Translations under genes and position numbers: made by a program
NCBI GenBank assembly: GCA_022747635.1
Contig: JAKTNV010000003.1
Coordinates: 94,667,454 to 94,731,453 of the forward strand
Source: Hetaerina americana
Taxonomy: Eukaryota; Arthropoda; Insecta; Odonata; Calopterygidae
Direction: 5' to 3'
Length of the DNA: 64,000 bases
Shown here: piece by piece, positions 50,111 to 61,660 of the stretch
How positions within the stretch are numbered: the first letter of the stretch is position 1
Layout of the letters: each line of letters opens with the position of its first letter
Notes under the pieces: model-generated
The model's database searches: none
Told to the model about the DNA's origin: nothing
Seen by the model: only the letters and a program-made list of their open reading frames with translations

Positions 50111-52122
50111 AGGACAAGGGAGTGAAGAATGCGCACGAAAACGTGGCTTGAGTGATCAAGTCCTCGAGTCGATGATCTATGAATGAAATCGGTGAGCCAG
50201 TAATATCATAATCCTTACTTAAGGGTTAAAGTAGCAGTCGTTGCGGCTATTGCGTGCTCCGACAGCAATTACTCATTTCTGACAATAGTACAGCAAAGAA
50301 GAGAGCAATCAGACGGGACGACATTCATACAGGCGTCCTACAAGGTACGTACGCATTAGTTTGCGAACGCAAATTACCCAGCAGGTCACACCAGCCAGCA
50401 CGTAATTTAACTACAAAAGATGACATAAATCGTTTCAATTATGATCATTTTTGCACACATGATAATGGAATTGAAAATTAAGAGTAAATAATAAATATCA
50501 GAGCACGCAGAATATAATACATCAGGATTCAGAAAGTGAAGTTTCAGGAGTAATTTTTAAATATCATAAAACTATTTAACACCATATGGAGTCTTTAATT
50601 TTTTTACTCATTGTTGAGTTACCCCATTGCATCATATAAATAGTTTCAGGCGAAACTTTGAGGAACTGTTCCATAATGAATAATGTTTAAACAAAACTTT
50701 GTAACTCCACATAAAAAATAAGCTTTAATGCGACCTAGGTTTCACTGGGTGCAGCATCTTTAGGCAAAGGGCAAATAAACTGGTGATCCAAAATTAATTT
50801 AAAAAATAGAAGACAAAGAAGGAATATTAACGCTTTTAAGAAATTCTATTCTATTAAATCAAGAGAGACAGAAAGAGGAATACGTATAATTGAGTTTTCA
50901 AGTTATGCAATATTGAATAAGTTTTGAGGTACTTGGAAATGGCTGTGCTATGGGAAACAGACGAGGATTGTGGCACTAATTGCTAACAAACTAATTTCAA
51001 ATTCAATTATTTTAGAGCAACTTCTTTTTAGAGTTTTCATACATTTTTAGGTACATTTACGACTAAAGTAGTAGACAGAAATCGTTTCCGCAACTAATTA
51101 AGTAAATATTATTAGCTAATGCAATAGTAATAAAGGGCTGTAAATAAATCCTTATTTAGTGACAAATGGAAATACTATCAAGATATTGTTGAAGAAGGTA
51201 ATAGTTCGCGATTTGTATGTATGTAATATATCTTTGTTTGTATTAGTAGTATCAAGGTGATCGTTAAAGGGGCGTACAGCCTTAAGCTGAATATGTTCTC
51301 AGGAAAGAAAATCGTTCAGCCATGAACTGAAATCCACTAGAGCTTCCGGTCACGTCCGGTTTTTGTGAAGAAAAAAGATAAATTATATATTAGGTCATCT
51401 AACCTCACAGTGCTTGGCTGCGGAGGAATATTTGGAAAGAATAGCACCTGTTACGGGTGTTAATACACTACTTATTCTTATCATGTATAATATACTTTGA
51501 TTTGATAGCTAATTAGAAACCGAAACCTCTCCCGCAAAACGTTCTATTTTTTCTTCAAATATCATTCGGGACTCTTCATAAGGAATGGAACGAGCTGAAC
51601 TCAACGGAACTCAAGACATTATCCTTGTCCTTTACATTCTTAGAAAGTCTCGTTATAGTGTGTGTTTAAGTTGATTGGATTATGGTAGTATGATGTTGCG
51701 AGAAGCACCGTGCATCGTACACGTTATCGCAATGCACTTAATGATAGATATCACTCATTAGTGAGTGGCTGACATGAGCCGAAAGTTCAGGCTCCTTCAT
51801 GATTTGATCATTCATATGCACATGCAATCCTCGGGATTGTAATCATTCACGTGGGAAGTTTCCTAGAATCACATGCAATATTTATAGCCATTGATTTAAA
51901 ACTGGCTAGACAGCTCTTCTTCCAAACGATATACGTATCCTATCCAACATGTATTATACATTCATCACAAACAGATATATTGCCTACCAGATGAGATTCA
52001 ATCAGGCTAATATTTGTTCTCTGAAGATAGTCGACTAATGTCACATGTACTATTTCAATCTGCTCTAATAAGCAAGGTGTCCAGAAAGACCAATTATGTT
52101 AACGGATAGGAGATATTTTACG
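50111..52122. other. Unassigned sequence around a hammerhead-like core
   Basis: AT-rich with no gene recognised. The hammerhead-like motif at 50732-50764 is listed separately. Confidence 0.45.
50732..50764 (-). ncRNA. Hammerhead-ribozyme-like core, one core mutation
   Basis: Minus strand: CTAAAGA (50763-50757) where CUGANGA is expected (G5 is A), one extra base, stem II GCUG/CAGU with a CACC loop, then GAAAC (50743-50739). The next base pairs are AC/GU around a CUAG-type loop, and GUC is the cleavage triplet (50734-50732). GCA after the cleavage site can pair with UGC before the core as stem I. The organisation matches the cores at 8657-8695 and 61514-61546. The G5 change predicts an inactive ribozyme. 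Confidence 0.45.
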
Positions 52123-52306
52123 ATTAGCTCAAGGGAAATCCCAAGCAACTGCGGGAGATGCCGCAACAGTAACTTTAAACAGAGTTATCCGCTAATATTC
52201 ATTTCAATGCAACAATTTCAGGGTGTAAAAATCATTCGCCTTGACCGGGACCTTGATCAAGGCGAATGATTTTTACACTTCGAAATTGTTGCATTAGCTT
52301 AAGGGA
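52123..52306 (-). mobile_element. Foldback insertion with 14-bp target duplication and hairpin tail
   Basis: ATTAGCTCAAGGGA (52123-52136) and ATTAGCTTAAGGGA (52293-52306) flank the insert. On the minus strand an imperfect palindrome (52295-52206; main arms around ATCATTCGCCTTGA/TCAAGGCGAATGAT, with smaller mismatches toward the ends) is followed by a 69-nt tail (52205-52137) containing the dispersed hairpin-tail motif. The order palindrome, tail, target duplication is the same as in the insertions at 8597-8811 and 61411-61660. No hammerhead core was found here. Confidence 0.6.
52141..52175 (-). repeat. Dispersed hairpin-tail motif, copy 3 (within foldback tail)
   Basis: Plus strand AACTGCGGGAGATGCCGCAA followed by CAGTAACTTT. 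TGCGG/CCGCA pairs around the GAGATG loop. Its position next to a target duplication makes it the probable 3'-terminal tail of the element and gives meaning to the other two copies (3562-3597, 24547-24585). Confidence 0.6.
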
Positions 52307-54622
52307 GTTCAGCATCGCATTATCTAAAGCCTATCTAAAATCCAAATTTCTCAGAGAAATGAGGAATAACGTAGACAGGCAGTTATGTTCAGTAACATTT
52401 AGCAGATGGCAAATATCTAATCTACTTTATGTCCTCAAGCGGTGGAAAATATTTGGTTCGGGAACCCTATTCATCCGCAAGAAAACGATATTTAAATGCT
52501 TGAAAATATTCGTAACTAAAGTTTTTATAGTGAATGGACTATTGGGAAATGGAAAAGGGTAAACGGCTCACCACAATAATAAATGCATGGCGTTACAGAA
52601 AATTAGTAATAAGGACGCTTTAGGAAAATCGCGTACTTCAGTTACACAAAAACATTATCATAATTTGTAATCTACAAACTATTTGTAATCTCGTACCGAT
52701 TAACAGTAGATATTGGACGATCCCTTACAACTATGACGCTCCGTGTGGTCTTCTTCTTCTTTGGGCCATAGTATTTCCTTCTTTATTACCTCGCTGTTTA
52801 GCCTGTGCCATTAGCATATCTAAAAACGATTATCAGTATAGCCGTAGCCAGAAGTGTAGGCTGATAATGAGAGAATTTAGATAGTAATATTAGCTGGAGA
52901 TAACAAGTTAATATATAACAAGTGCTCAGAGTTCTAAACGCTACTAAGCATACAAGTTATATATATCTAGGATTGGTGATTCTCGAGCTTTTCCTGTCTA
53001 AATACGGCAAAATTATCACTATGCAATAAAATCACACATCCGTCGCGTAATAAACTAGAAACTAGGTAGCATGCATTCTTTTTCTCATCAGCGATAAAAA
53101 TTTTCCCTCTTCACGCTTTCAATTCTTTTCAACTTAAAAAAATCAAGAATGTGTTGATGGCTTATCACCTGAAACTAGAATCCAATGTCTTTTTTTTCAA
53201 AGGATCCGAAATAACGGTTCCGGAAATGGTCGCTCACGTGGGGCGGTCACGACGAGAAAAAATGTGCACTCGGGAATGTCTGAAACCACGGCCCATTCGC
53301 AGGCGGTGCCGGTGAAACCCGTCTACCCGACGCCCAAGATCGCTCTCTCGTGTCTTCGCAGCTCGTTCCATTCCCTACGGAGAGTCACGAACGATATTTG
53401 AAGAAAAAAGAGAACGTTTAGCGAAAGAGGTTTCACGACGAGAAAATACTTAAGTCCTCATTGTGTGAGCGATGACAGTGAAAGCCCTCGACTCCTCGCT
53501 ATCCAGTGCGTCCCTTTGTTATCCAAGAAAAGAAATACATTGAATATGAACTCGGTATTGAGAAATGTGTCCTTCTGGGAATAATTGAGACAAGTAAGCA
53601 CTGCCAATGGGCTGGCGTGCTAATCATTTAAGCATGAGTAATAGATCGTGAACAAAATACTATTTCTTATGCCCAATAATGACCCCACCAACACACCAAT
53701 AACTGACCATTGAATTGATTCATTAACAGGGTTACTAAGAGTTTTTCACCTATCTTAATTTCTATTGCCTCGGACGGCTGCCTTTTTCTCCTAGATCAGA
53801 ACGCTTTCTTGCTAGAGAAAACTATGAAATACATCGTTTCTTTTAATGTGTTTTCTTGAATGATATCGAACAATATCGAAAAGAAGACTCTTGCAAGCAG
53901 TTTAATGGTCTACATAAGGATAAAATATTAACGGAAAGAAAATTGCATTGACTCTTTTCAATTTCATAATTCCGAGTGAAAATTATTCAAATGAGTGGAA
54001 CAATATTGGTGTTAGTTTATCCATCCTTGAATTTTCGAATGGAGGACACAAAAATGAATGGTTTGACATATTTAATTGGCCACATCAGTCACCCTCCTTT
54101 GGGATCACCGGGGGGGAAGCGTGTTCAAAATTTATGGCGATCACTTTTGAAGGGGTGTACCGTCCTGTACCTTGAACTATGGCTTAACTCTCGAAACTGG
54201 CGTATTATTCAGCGGTAAAAGCCAACCCCGCGTGGAGATCAATTCAAGAGCATCGCATCGAACGTCGGACATAAAATAAAAGCCATGAAGCCATCCGGCA
54301 GTCTTTTATTAGGGCCATAAATTTTCAACTTCGGATTTTTCTCTGGAATGGAATGAGAAGAGTAGTACCAGTGCAATAATGTCCGCCGTGAATTAGGATT
54401 CCTCTTTGCCCTTTCTCCCACCAACTCCTGATAATCCTGCCTTGAGCAACTCAAGTGACTCAAACTTCCATGAGACAATGCCTACAACTGAATTATTGCT
54501 AGCAACGTTTCGCTTCAGGTAGTAAAAATTTCAAGGAGTCTTAATCAATCAAAAAATTTTCAAGTCGCAGTTTCAGCACAGTGCATCAATGTTCATTATT
54601 ATAATGGATAAAGAGAACTTAC
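52307..54622. other. Unassigned sequence
   Basis: No gene is recognised. A locally CpG-rich stretch at 53215-53400 contains a short frame beginning MSETTAHSQAVPVKPVYPTP (53276-53335), with no supporting splice or homology evidence. Confidence 0.4.
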
Positions 54623-54678
54623 AGAGTGGTTGCCCATCAATTTCCGTGCAGGGTAGTTTTCCTCCATGTACAACTCAC
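54623..54678 (-). CDS. Candidate 56-bp internal coding exon, gene unknown
   Basis: On the minus strand a T-rich tract ending TTTGCAG precedes the segment and a consensus donor GTAAGT follows it (54622-54617). Of the three frames only one is open. It starts with two bases completing a codon and reads ELYMEENYPARKLMGNHS, ending exactly at a codon boundary. Both splice sites are strong. The downstream phase (0) does not match the first base needed by the fascin exon at 25626, so it is not directly joined to it. I do not recognise the peptide. It may belong to another gene or to an unlinked alternative exon. Confidence 0.4.
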
Positions 54679-56739
54679 CTGCAAATGAAAAGAATACATC
54701 ATTACAAACAATGTGCCATTGACATAAAATTTAGGATATATCATAGTAGTAATTCCTAGATAATATTTTCAGAAAGATATGATTCAGTGAATTTTGCATA
54801 TTGCATTAAATGTACAATAAAAGGTACCATGTCAAAAATACAACGTTACACGTGAAAAGAGAGATAATTTTCCTCCTTGAAGACAGGAGAAGCTTGGTAC
54901 TTAATTGTGCTTTTGACATCTGATAGCACAGGAAATTTGATAAGGATAACAACCATGGCCCCCAAAGTGCATACAAAGTGGTTTATTTGATGAAGTATAT
55001 TTTTCATGTAGAAAACCAAATTTCGAAATGAATATAACAAAATAAAGAAATTGTACACTATATCCATTAAAATATACTGACTCAGAAAAAAGAGCGATCT
55101 AATGCATTACGAATATTAAACAAATTCTACTGCTAAAATATGGATGATTTAAAGGGGATTAGAGATACAATATACGATAGAAATTCACGTGACATAAGAA
55201 CTGCATTTTCAAATTCCATTTCCATTCATTAAATTTTAAGGCTAAAACGGTTACGAACCTCGAGCCTTTTAACTTTTTGCTCGCTTAGAAGGAGCAACCG
55301 TTGTGGGAATTAAAAAGGTGATGGAAACACGTGAAACCGAAGGTGACGCAGCAATCCGTAGTTAAACCATTCACCAGGGGCGTGCCAGAACATTCTGCCA
55401 CGCGAATCAAGTTCGCCAAAGGCCATGAGGAAGTGTCCCTCTGTTCTTGTTTCGGTGACAAGAGGAGCAGGAGGGTATGCGAGGGAATGGGGTGGTAGGG
55501 TAGTGGCCGTCTGGAAGTGGAGACTGCGTCGTGGCGCATGGGCGGAGGGGAAACGAGACGACGGCGTTGGCGGAGGGGATACGGCGCTGGGGGGAGTGTT
55601 TTCGAAAGGGAGTTGACCTGGAGCTGACCTCCGCAGGGTCATCGCGGGCACTGGCCCAAGTAGACGGCAATGTGCGCGCGGAAAGCGTCGATAATTTCCC
55701 GCGGAGTCGGGGAGCTGAAGATACATGAACGCGAGACGGAAGAGGACGCCGCTGCGGCAGGGTCGAAATCGAAGAGATCAATGCATTACGGGATGCATTG
55801 TTGGGATCACGCAAACATACACATACCTCGAGTGATATCTCTATCCAGATTCAGTTCAAGGACCCACAAGCCTACCTGATATGCACTTTTTATTTTCGAA
55901 GCGGATATATAGTATACTACATTATTGCATGGAATGAAATATTATAAATGTTTTCGTCATGAACCAAGAGAAATAAGCAGGTGATAATTAAAATAATAGC
56001 TTGCAAGATCAGTGATTGGCTCTTTTTTGGCATAATCTACAACTGAAATTCCGATGCCCACGGCCTAAACTTAACGATTAGTAAATAAAATGAACTGACA
56101 TAATAAATTATTTGGAGGAGTGCATAAATATCATTAGACATACATTCCAGAAAGACGTTAGTACATTGCCCGCAAAGGATGAAGCAATTGAGTATCTTTA
56201 TAATACTAGACAACTAGATAATTACAATGGCCCTATTGATCATTCAAAACTAAATCAGATATCTGATTGGTTTTAATTTTCACCTGAGTCTGCTCAAGAT
56301 TACATCATGGTATGAACACCTGTCGTGAATTGATTTTCTGCGTAATGCCCTAAATATCATAATGTAAAATACCGAATTTCGGGACAAGGATAAAATTCAA
56401 GCGATGATTTCCCATTGAAATCAGTGGAAACGACATTTGCCATCAGTTCCCGCGTTATTTTGGGAAAAGGCTGGGCAACTTGAAACTTTCGCAACGTCGT
56501 TCCACTACAAACAAGAGAATTTCTAGATCCATTACCGTAGAAACACTTCCCTAGACTCATGCATTGTTATGCATTGTTTGCAGATTATTCTGCTTCTATG
56601 TAGTCACACAACAACCTAAATGTTGATCATTTTACGCCTACAGTAAATGGTAAGAAATTATGGAGCCCAAGATAAAAGCGTCTTCACCAATTCCTCACAG
56701 AATACCTACCGTAGATAAAAATATCCGTTGGTTGGATTA
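54679..56739. other. Unassigned sequence with GC-rich patch at 55360-55800
   Basis: The GC-rich patch has overlapping open frames on both strands (55310-55726 and 55407-55814 minus; 55425-55616 and 55531-55728 plus) without domains, consistent with composition. It may be a promoter-like CpG patch. Elsewhere AT-rich with nothing recognised. Confidence 0.4.
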
Positions 56740-57330
56740 AAGAATTTTTGAATGGTCGGGTACATAGAGTAGTGATAGATAGAGTTAGTTCAAAGGCAGT
56801 AGAAGTTACTTCAGGTGTTCCCCAGAGAAGTGTCATAAACACTTTTATTCCTACTTCACGTTAACGATGACTCCGTAGAGGATAGTAAGATGTTTATTTG
56901 CCGACGATGCAGTGGTTTACCGTAATATCCGTGATCCTTTGGACACAGCACCTTTATCAGATGAACTTAATGCTATACAATGCTTGTGCGACACCTGGCA
57001 AATAGAATTGAACCTAAGAAAGTGCGAGGTCATACATTATTGGAAAATGAGCAATTCCCACGCGAACGCCTACTGCATTGGGAACACCGAAATGGAATGT
57101 GTAGACTTCATTAAATACTTAGGTGTTACCTTCACTAATCATGCTAGTAAAATGAGAGAGATTAAGTGTAGAATAGAAAGATTTAAGATGTAATTTTTCC
57201 CACGAACGATAGGGCATCATAATAACATTGTTCGACTGCGGTAGGGTGATGTTCAGGTAAAATTATTCTGGAGTGATTCACCCCCTGCCACACGCCCTAG
57301 CAGTGGCTTTCAGGGTATATAAATAAATAA
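56740..57330 (+). mobile_element. jockey/CR1-like LINE, 3' end of RT and 3' UTR (degraded)
   Basis: Frames give an FLNGRVHRVVID segment, then SGVPQRSV (motif 4, where GVPQGSV is expected), then FADDAVVYRNI (catalytic box, just before 56925). The thumb follows to 57193: CDTWQIELNLRKCEVIHY, KYLGVTF. The 3' UTR has CTGCCACACGCCCTAGCAGTG and ends at a TATAAATAAATAAAA tail (about 57316-57330), a type of end common in arthropod LINEs of this group. Frameshifts make it inactive. The 5' part is truncated. Confidence 0.75.
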
Positions 57331-59130
57331 AAACAAAATAAAAAACTCCCAACATTTTGTCTTTACGAGGACCATCATACGTTTCCGGTCAATAAGATGC
57401 GAACATCTAAATATCACATAAATAGAAGAAAAAAAATTCTATCAAGAAATTTAACGGAATAAGATGGCGTATTGCTTTCTTCACTTAAACGATACAAAAC
57501 TCGCGAATAAAAAATAATACCCCAAGTTACCTCAGGTTTTAAAAACTGGATAGATTTATCCATTTCTAAATACCTAAATAAATGAATATGATTAGCTTTA
57601 TCCAACAAATTATAGGCTTGAGATATTATTATTGGTATTCTACCGGTTAGGGTAGGTTTCGGATGGACACACATATGACAGTTTAATAACTAAAATAAAT
57701 AGCAGTAAGACGACTCGGTAAAATGTTGTTGAAGCATGATAATGCGAAGTGGGGATGGACAAAAACTGATTAACAGAAAATATACCATATGTGAGGAGAA
57801 AAATATAAAAAAATGTAAACATAATTTGCATTATAACAAAGAACGTTAATAAATAACAACTTAATCTCCATGTCGACCGTTTTGAGAAGACTCCAGATTT
57901 TTCAATTAAAATATGCATTAACACGTATATTAATTTCTGTGCGGAATACGAAAAAGACTCGACTCGATCTTAGAGGGGTTAATATTTTCCACCAGCGACA
58001 ACTTGTTATGTCAAATTAATATTATCTGGATTTTCCCTCATGTTTTAATTGCCATGAGGTTAATTTATCCAGTAGCCCACGTGATGACTACGCCAAGGAC
58101 TAGTTTAGAAATAATATGAGTACTAGGCAAATCATTGAAAATGCAAAAATAAATCGTAACTGACAATGAGGCATCATTAATATTCATGACACTAGATTAA
58201 ATATGCTGATTAATTTAAACCTGTGGAGATGATTATAGATGGTCCTTTTACAAAACCCAGGTGCATTTTTTATATTTTATTCCAATAACCTGATTAAACA
58301 TATGTTTTCAAGGCGTCTTTTACGAATCACAAATAAGCTGCAACGACACGAATTCGCCATTGCCTTAAAGAAGGATACTTGAAACGATAACTGATTTGAC
58401 ACATGGAAATATGAAATAAATCACTAGTAATTAGGCCTGGGTGCAAGACTTTCTTAATAGCTCCCCGGTTTAATAAAACCGGCGTCAGCTGGTCATCCAA
58501 AAACCCATTAAGTTTTTCTCGATGTCCTGGTCCTGGCTGGAAAAGGCGCGTTTGTCACATTCATGTACGCTGGATTTCATCGTAAAAATAACCGATTCAC
58601 GTGCATGCGTGACACAGTACCTGGTCGATTACACTATTAAGTAAGATAAATACTTTATGATCAAATTTCTACGGAATGGAATCAAATGATGGGAAAAGAA
58701 ATTGCTTTCACAATAAGGGACCATAAACCTCCGATTTCGCTTTGCCTCCTTTTAAATTCTTCATTTAGCTCGCTAAGCAACCTCGGCAGAGCCAAAAATG
58801 TCATTGTGTTGTCAGTAGAAGAAAAGGGTGACCCAAATGCATATTTTTAGAGGCTTCTTGTCCGCGTTCTGCTGCGCTGAGATCTTGAGAAGCCGATTTG
58901 AATAATGTTTAACGACTTTTCCCCTTAATATAAATCCAAACTAATCTCATTTTTCGCCCCAATCATAAATTTACCTTTATAATCTAGAGGTAAAAGTTTA
59001 AATATTTTGGAAATGATCGTAAACGAAGGTTTGCAAGAAAGAATGCATTTGATACTATGCGAGTCAATATTTTGAAGTAACTTGATAATTATAAATATTA
59101 GTCACAGATAAAGCGGCTTGATGAAATCCA
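57331..59130. other. Unassigned AT-rich sequence
   Basis: No gene is recognised. A short inverted repeat CCGGTTTTATT-like hairpin (CCGGTTTAATAAAACCGG) lies near 58473-58490. Frames at 57414-57924 on the minus strand are hydrophobic but AT-driven. Confidence 0.4.
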
Positions 59131-59200
59131 CTCGAGCACCGGGTGAGTTTCTCGGCGTTATCTTTTCCCGTGTTTTTAGGTTCAACATCGTCTTCAGGGT
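59131..59200 (-). mobile_element. Possible decayed Penelope-like terminal fragment
   Basis: Minus strand: CTGAAGA (59197-59191) followed by CGATGTTGAACC, where GAAAC would be expected (GAACC here), and then GATAACGCCGAGAAACTC (about 59162-59145). The last string resembles the tails near 11472-11491 and 8768-8795. The stems are poor, so I regard it as a relic at best. Confidence 0.3.
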
Positions 59201-60739
59201 GGAAGACCTGAGATTACATAAAGAAAATGCTCCAAAAAGTATCAATTCTCTCCCATAGTAGCTGGTGTGGCCCAGAGAGTAGCTCCGAGGAAGAGCAAAT
59301 CGGTTTCCAACGTTACTTTACTATTATTACTACCAACGCATATTTTATGACTCAAAATTGGAAGAGCGTAACTCATGATTAAACCGTCCATTTTCTTTGT
59401 CAATCTTGAAACTTGAGATCATATCATTCAAAAAAAACTTGACTCTTATTGCCATAGAAAAATGTCCAAAAAAGGTGCAAAACGGCTTCACAGAGAATCA
59501 TTGGTTATTATATATTGTTGTGACACCAAGAACACCGGATACACAGTGACTGAAATCGATTTTTGGAAACTAATTGGTGTCTCTTAATTGAGAGTAGTTA
59601 AAATTAAGCATCTTAAAAAAGCCGAACGTTGGATATAATTACACTTGAAGGGAGGAACAGTAAAGATTGCATATATTATCTGAGCGAGAATGATCGGTAT
59701 TGGAACAAGTTTATATTTACAGAAACCGGTCTTCATGAAGAGCGGATTTTTTGGACCAAATTAAATTTTTACGCTCGAATAGTACGTATCACAAAAGACG
59801 AATCTTCAACCGCTACTGCTCTGAGCTACCGGTTCAAGAAAATGGGCCAAGAATAAATAGTGGACCTCAATGCCGGATTTTTCTTTTTTTTGAAAGTTGA
59901 GATACATTTTAGCGAAACGTTCTCAATTTGAAGGCGAATGAAGTGGGCTAAAATTGTTGAAATAGTTGTATCATGCATGCATGACTATTTTCGAACACTT
60001 CAGTCAGACACAAGTAACTGGAAATTGACGCTCAAAAAATGCCTCAGCATAAAATGCATATTTACATATTTTTAAGTTTTAAACCGTCATCTGTGCACCA
60101 TTTCATTATTTAATCTTTAGGAAGGACAAAAGAAATCAAGTATAGGCACATACATTAAAAAGTTTAATATGAAAAAATATTTTTCACCAAAGTAACTCGG
60201 GCGATCTTTCAAATAATTATCCTGACTAGATTTTCGTTAGGGCATAGTTTAATCGAGTGGCTAAAATATTACTAAACCTCTGCATCGTATGATTTTTGGT
60301 AACTTATGCATCAAAAGAAAATATAAATCGTCGAAACGCCATTTAAAGACCAATGGCATATGCTTCATAGCTGAATCGCAAGCAGATTGCACTATTTCCC
60401 ATCTGCTGGAGAGATTTCAACTTTGACGATAGACACCATATGCCCATGTAGAATTCCAAAATAAAATGTAAACCGTAGTGACAACTTCTCGCCAAGTCAC
60501 TCATTACATTGAATACTATAAACTGGAGTTCCTATACAAATATCGCCCTCACCTCGGCATCCTTTACCATTGAAGATCAGTAAGATTGAGGTATTGGTAA
60601 GAGAACATTTCAAAACTCAATATAGTAAGAATCCATCTCCTTCGACCACGGTGGTTCAAGAGAGCGAGACGATGGATTTGGCATTTCCGAGTCGGGGAGA
60701 AATCCAGCCCCTTTCACCACTCCATCCAGGCAACGAAAA
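59201..60739. other. Unassigned AT-rich sequence
   Basis: A frame at 59629-59856 (75 codons) has no domain I can defend. Nothing else recognised. Confidence 0.4.
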
Positions 60740-61320
60740 CAATCGATCCATCTGATACAGAGTCGTGCACCGCTCCAAACCCATTCGAGACGCAATAGCG
60801 AAGGTTCACGGAACGCCACCGTCACAGATTCGATGCACGTGTGAACGGAGAGGGAGGGGGAAGGGAATCACCGGGCCGTGCAGCCTGCACTCTGATCGTG
60901 GTGCTCACCGCTATTTGGAGGGATCCAAGGATTTGAGATGGGCAGGCGGGGGAGATCGAAAATATTCCAGGTAGTATGAAGATGAGGCGGAAAGGGGGAG
61001 GGGGAGGGGCGCAGGGGTGGAGCATGGGGCTGGAAACCTGTTCTACCCCATGCAGATGATGGCCGAGGGAAATGTTCCTCGATGGGACGGATAAATTGTG
61101 GCCGCATGTCCAATCTGGGGAGAGCTAAGAAAGACTCAAGATCCGGCGGCGGGAGACAGCAGTCGCTACCCGAGGGCTCCCCATTTATTCCACCACGCAC
61201 CCGGATTTATCAATCCACGTGAAATCAGAACGGCCAGCGGCCACAATCAATTTCTCGCCGCCTGCCTAAATAACCCTCTTGGAAATTTCATAGGGGGAAT
61301 GCCGCTCGCGTGGGCATAAT
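60740..61320. promoter_or_regulatory. GC/CpG-rich patch
   Basis: CpG-rich with a GGGGGAGGGGGAGGGG purine run near 60995-61010. The overlapping frames on both strands are low-complexity. Promoter or untranslated-exon function is only suggested by composition. Confidence 0.25.
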
Positions 61321-61410
61321 TAACGTGGAATGAAATGTTGCACGACGACCAATCCGTTAACGTCGTCACGAAGTTTTACTGGCCTTCACTACTTGGGGAC
61401 AATATTGGAC

Positions 61411-61660
61411 ATATCATATTATATTGAAATGTTATGAAATAATTGACTTTGTAATTCCACACACTTTATTTAAAAACACGACCAGGTTTCGACGTTGAAC
61501 GTCATCATCAGACCTGATGATGACGTTCAACGTCGAAACCTGGTCGTGTTTTTAAATAAAGTGTGTGGAATTACAAAGTCAATTATTTCATTACATTTCA
61601 ATATGTTATGCAAATTCCACAAAGTTACGCCTGAGACAACAAATTTTATATCATATTATA
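61411..61660 (+). mobile_element. Penelope-like foldback insertion with 13-bp target duplication and hammerhead cores
   Basis: The near-perfect palindrome 61421-61604 has 91-bp arms with one mismatch that I see and a 2-nt centre at 61512-61513. A short tail of about 43 nt follows. ATATCATATTATA occurs directly at 61411-61423 and 61648-61660, bounding the insert. Both strands carry a hammerhead-like core because of the symmetry. No ORF. The architecture (inverted pseudo-LTRs, short extension, long variable target duplication) matches Penelope-like elements. Confidence 0.7.
61514..61546 (+). ncRNA. Hammerhead-ribozyme-like core, best-preserved copy
   Basis: CTGATGA (61514-61520), one extra U, stem II GACG/CGUC with a UUCAA loop, GAAAC (61535-61539), minimal stem III AC/GU around CUG, and C at 61545 as the predicted cleavage base before G 61546. 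The mirror copy on the minus strand lies at 61511-61479. Long arms (GTGTTTTTAAATAAAGTG and its complement) would form stem I. Every core base of CUGANGA and GAAA is present; the one extra nucleotide before stem II is the only departure. Confidence 0.55.

Noticed and set aside
49437..50159. 240-codon open frame on the minus strand
   Set aside because: It is Glu/Arg/Gly-rich low complexity produced by a long pyrimidine tract and high GC. No domain or splice evidence.
53276..53395. Short frame beginning MSETTAHSQAVPVKPVYPTP
   Set aside because: About 40 codons in a GC-rich patch without homology or splice support.
59629..59856. 75-codon plus-strand frame with a vague transposase-like look
   Set aside because: No catalytic motif, terminal repeats or target duplication could be identified.
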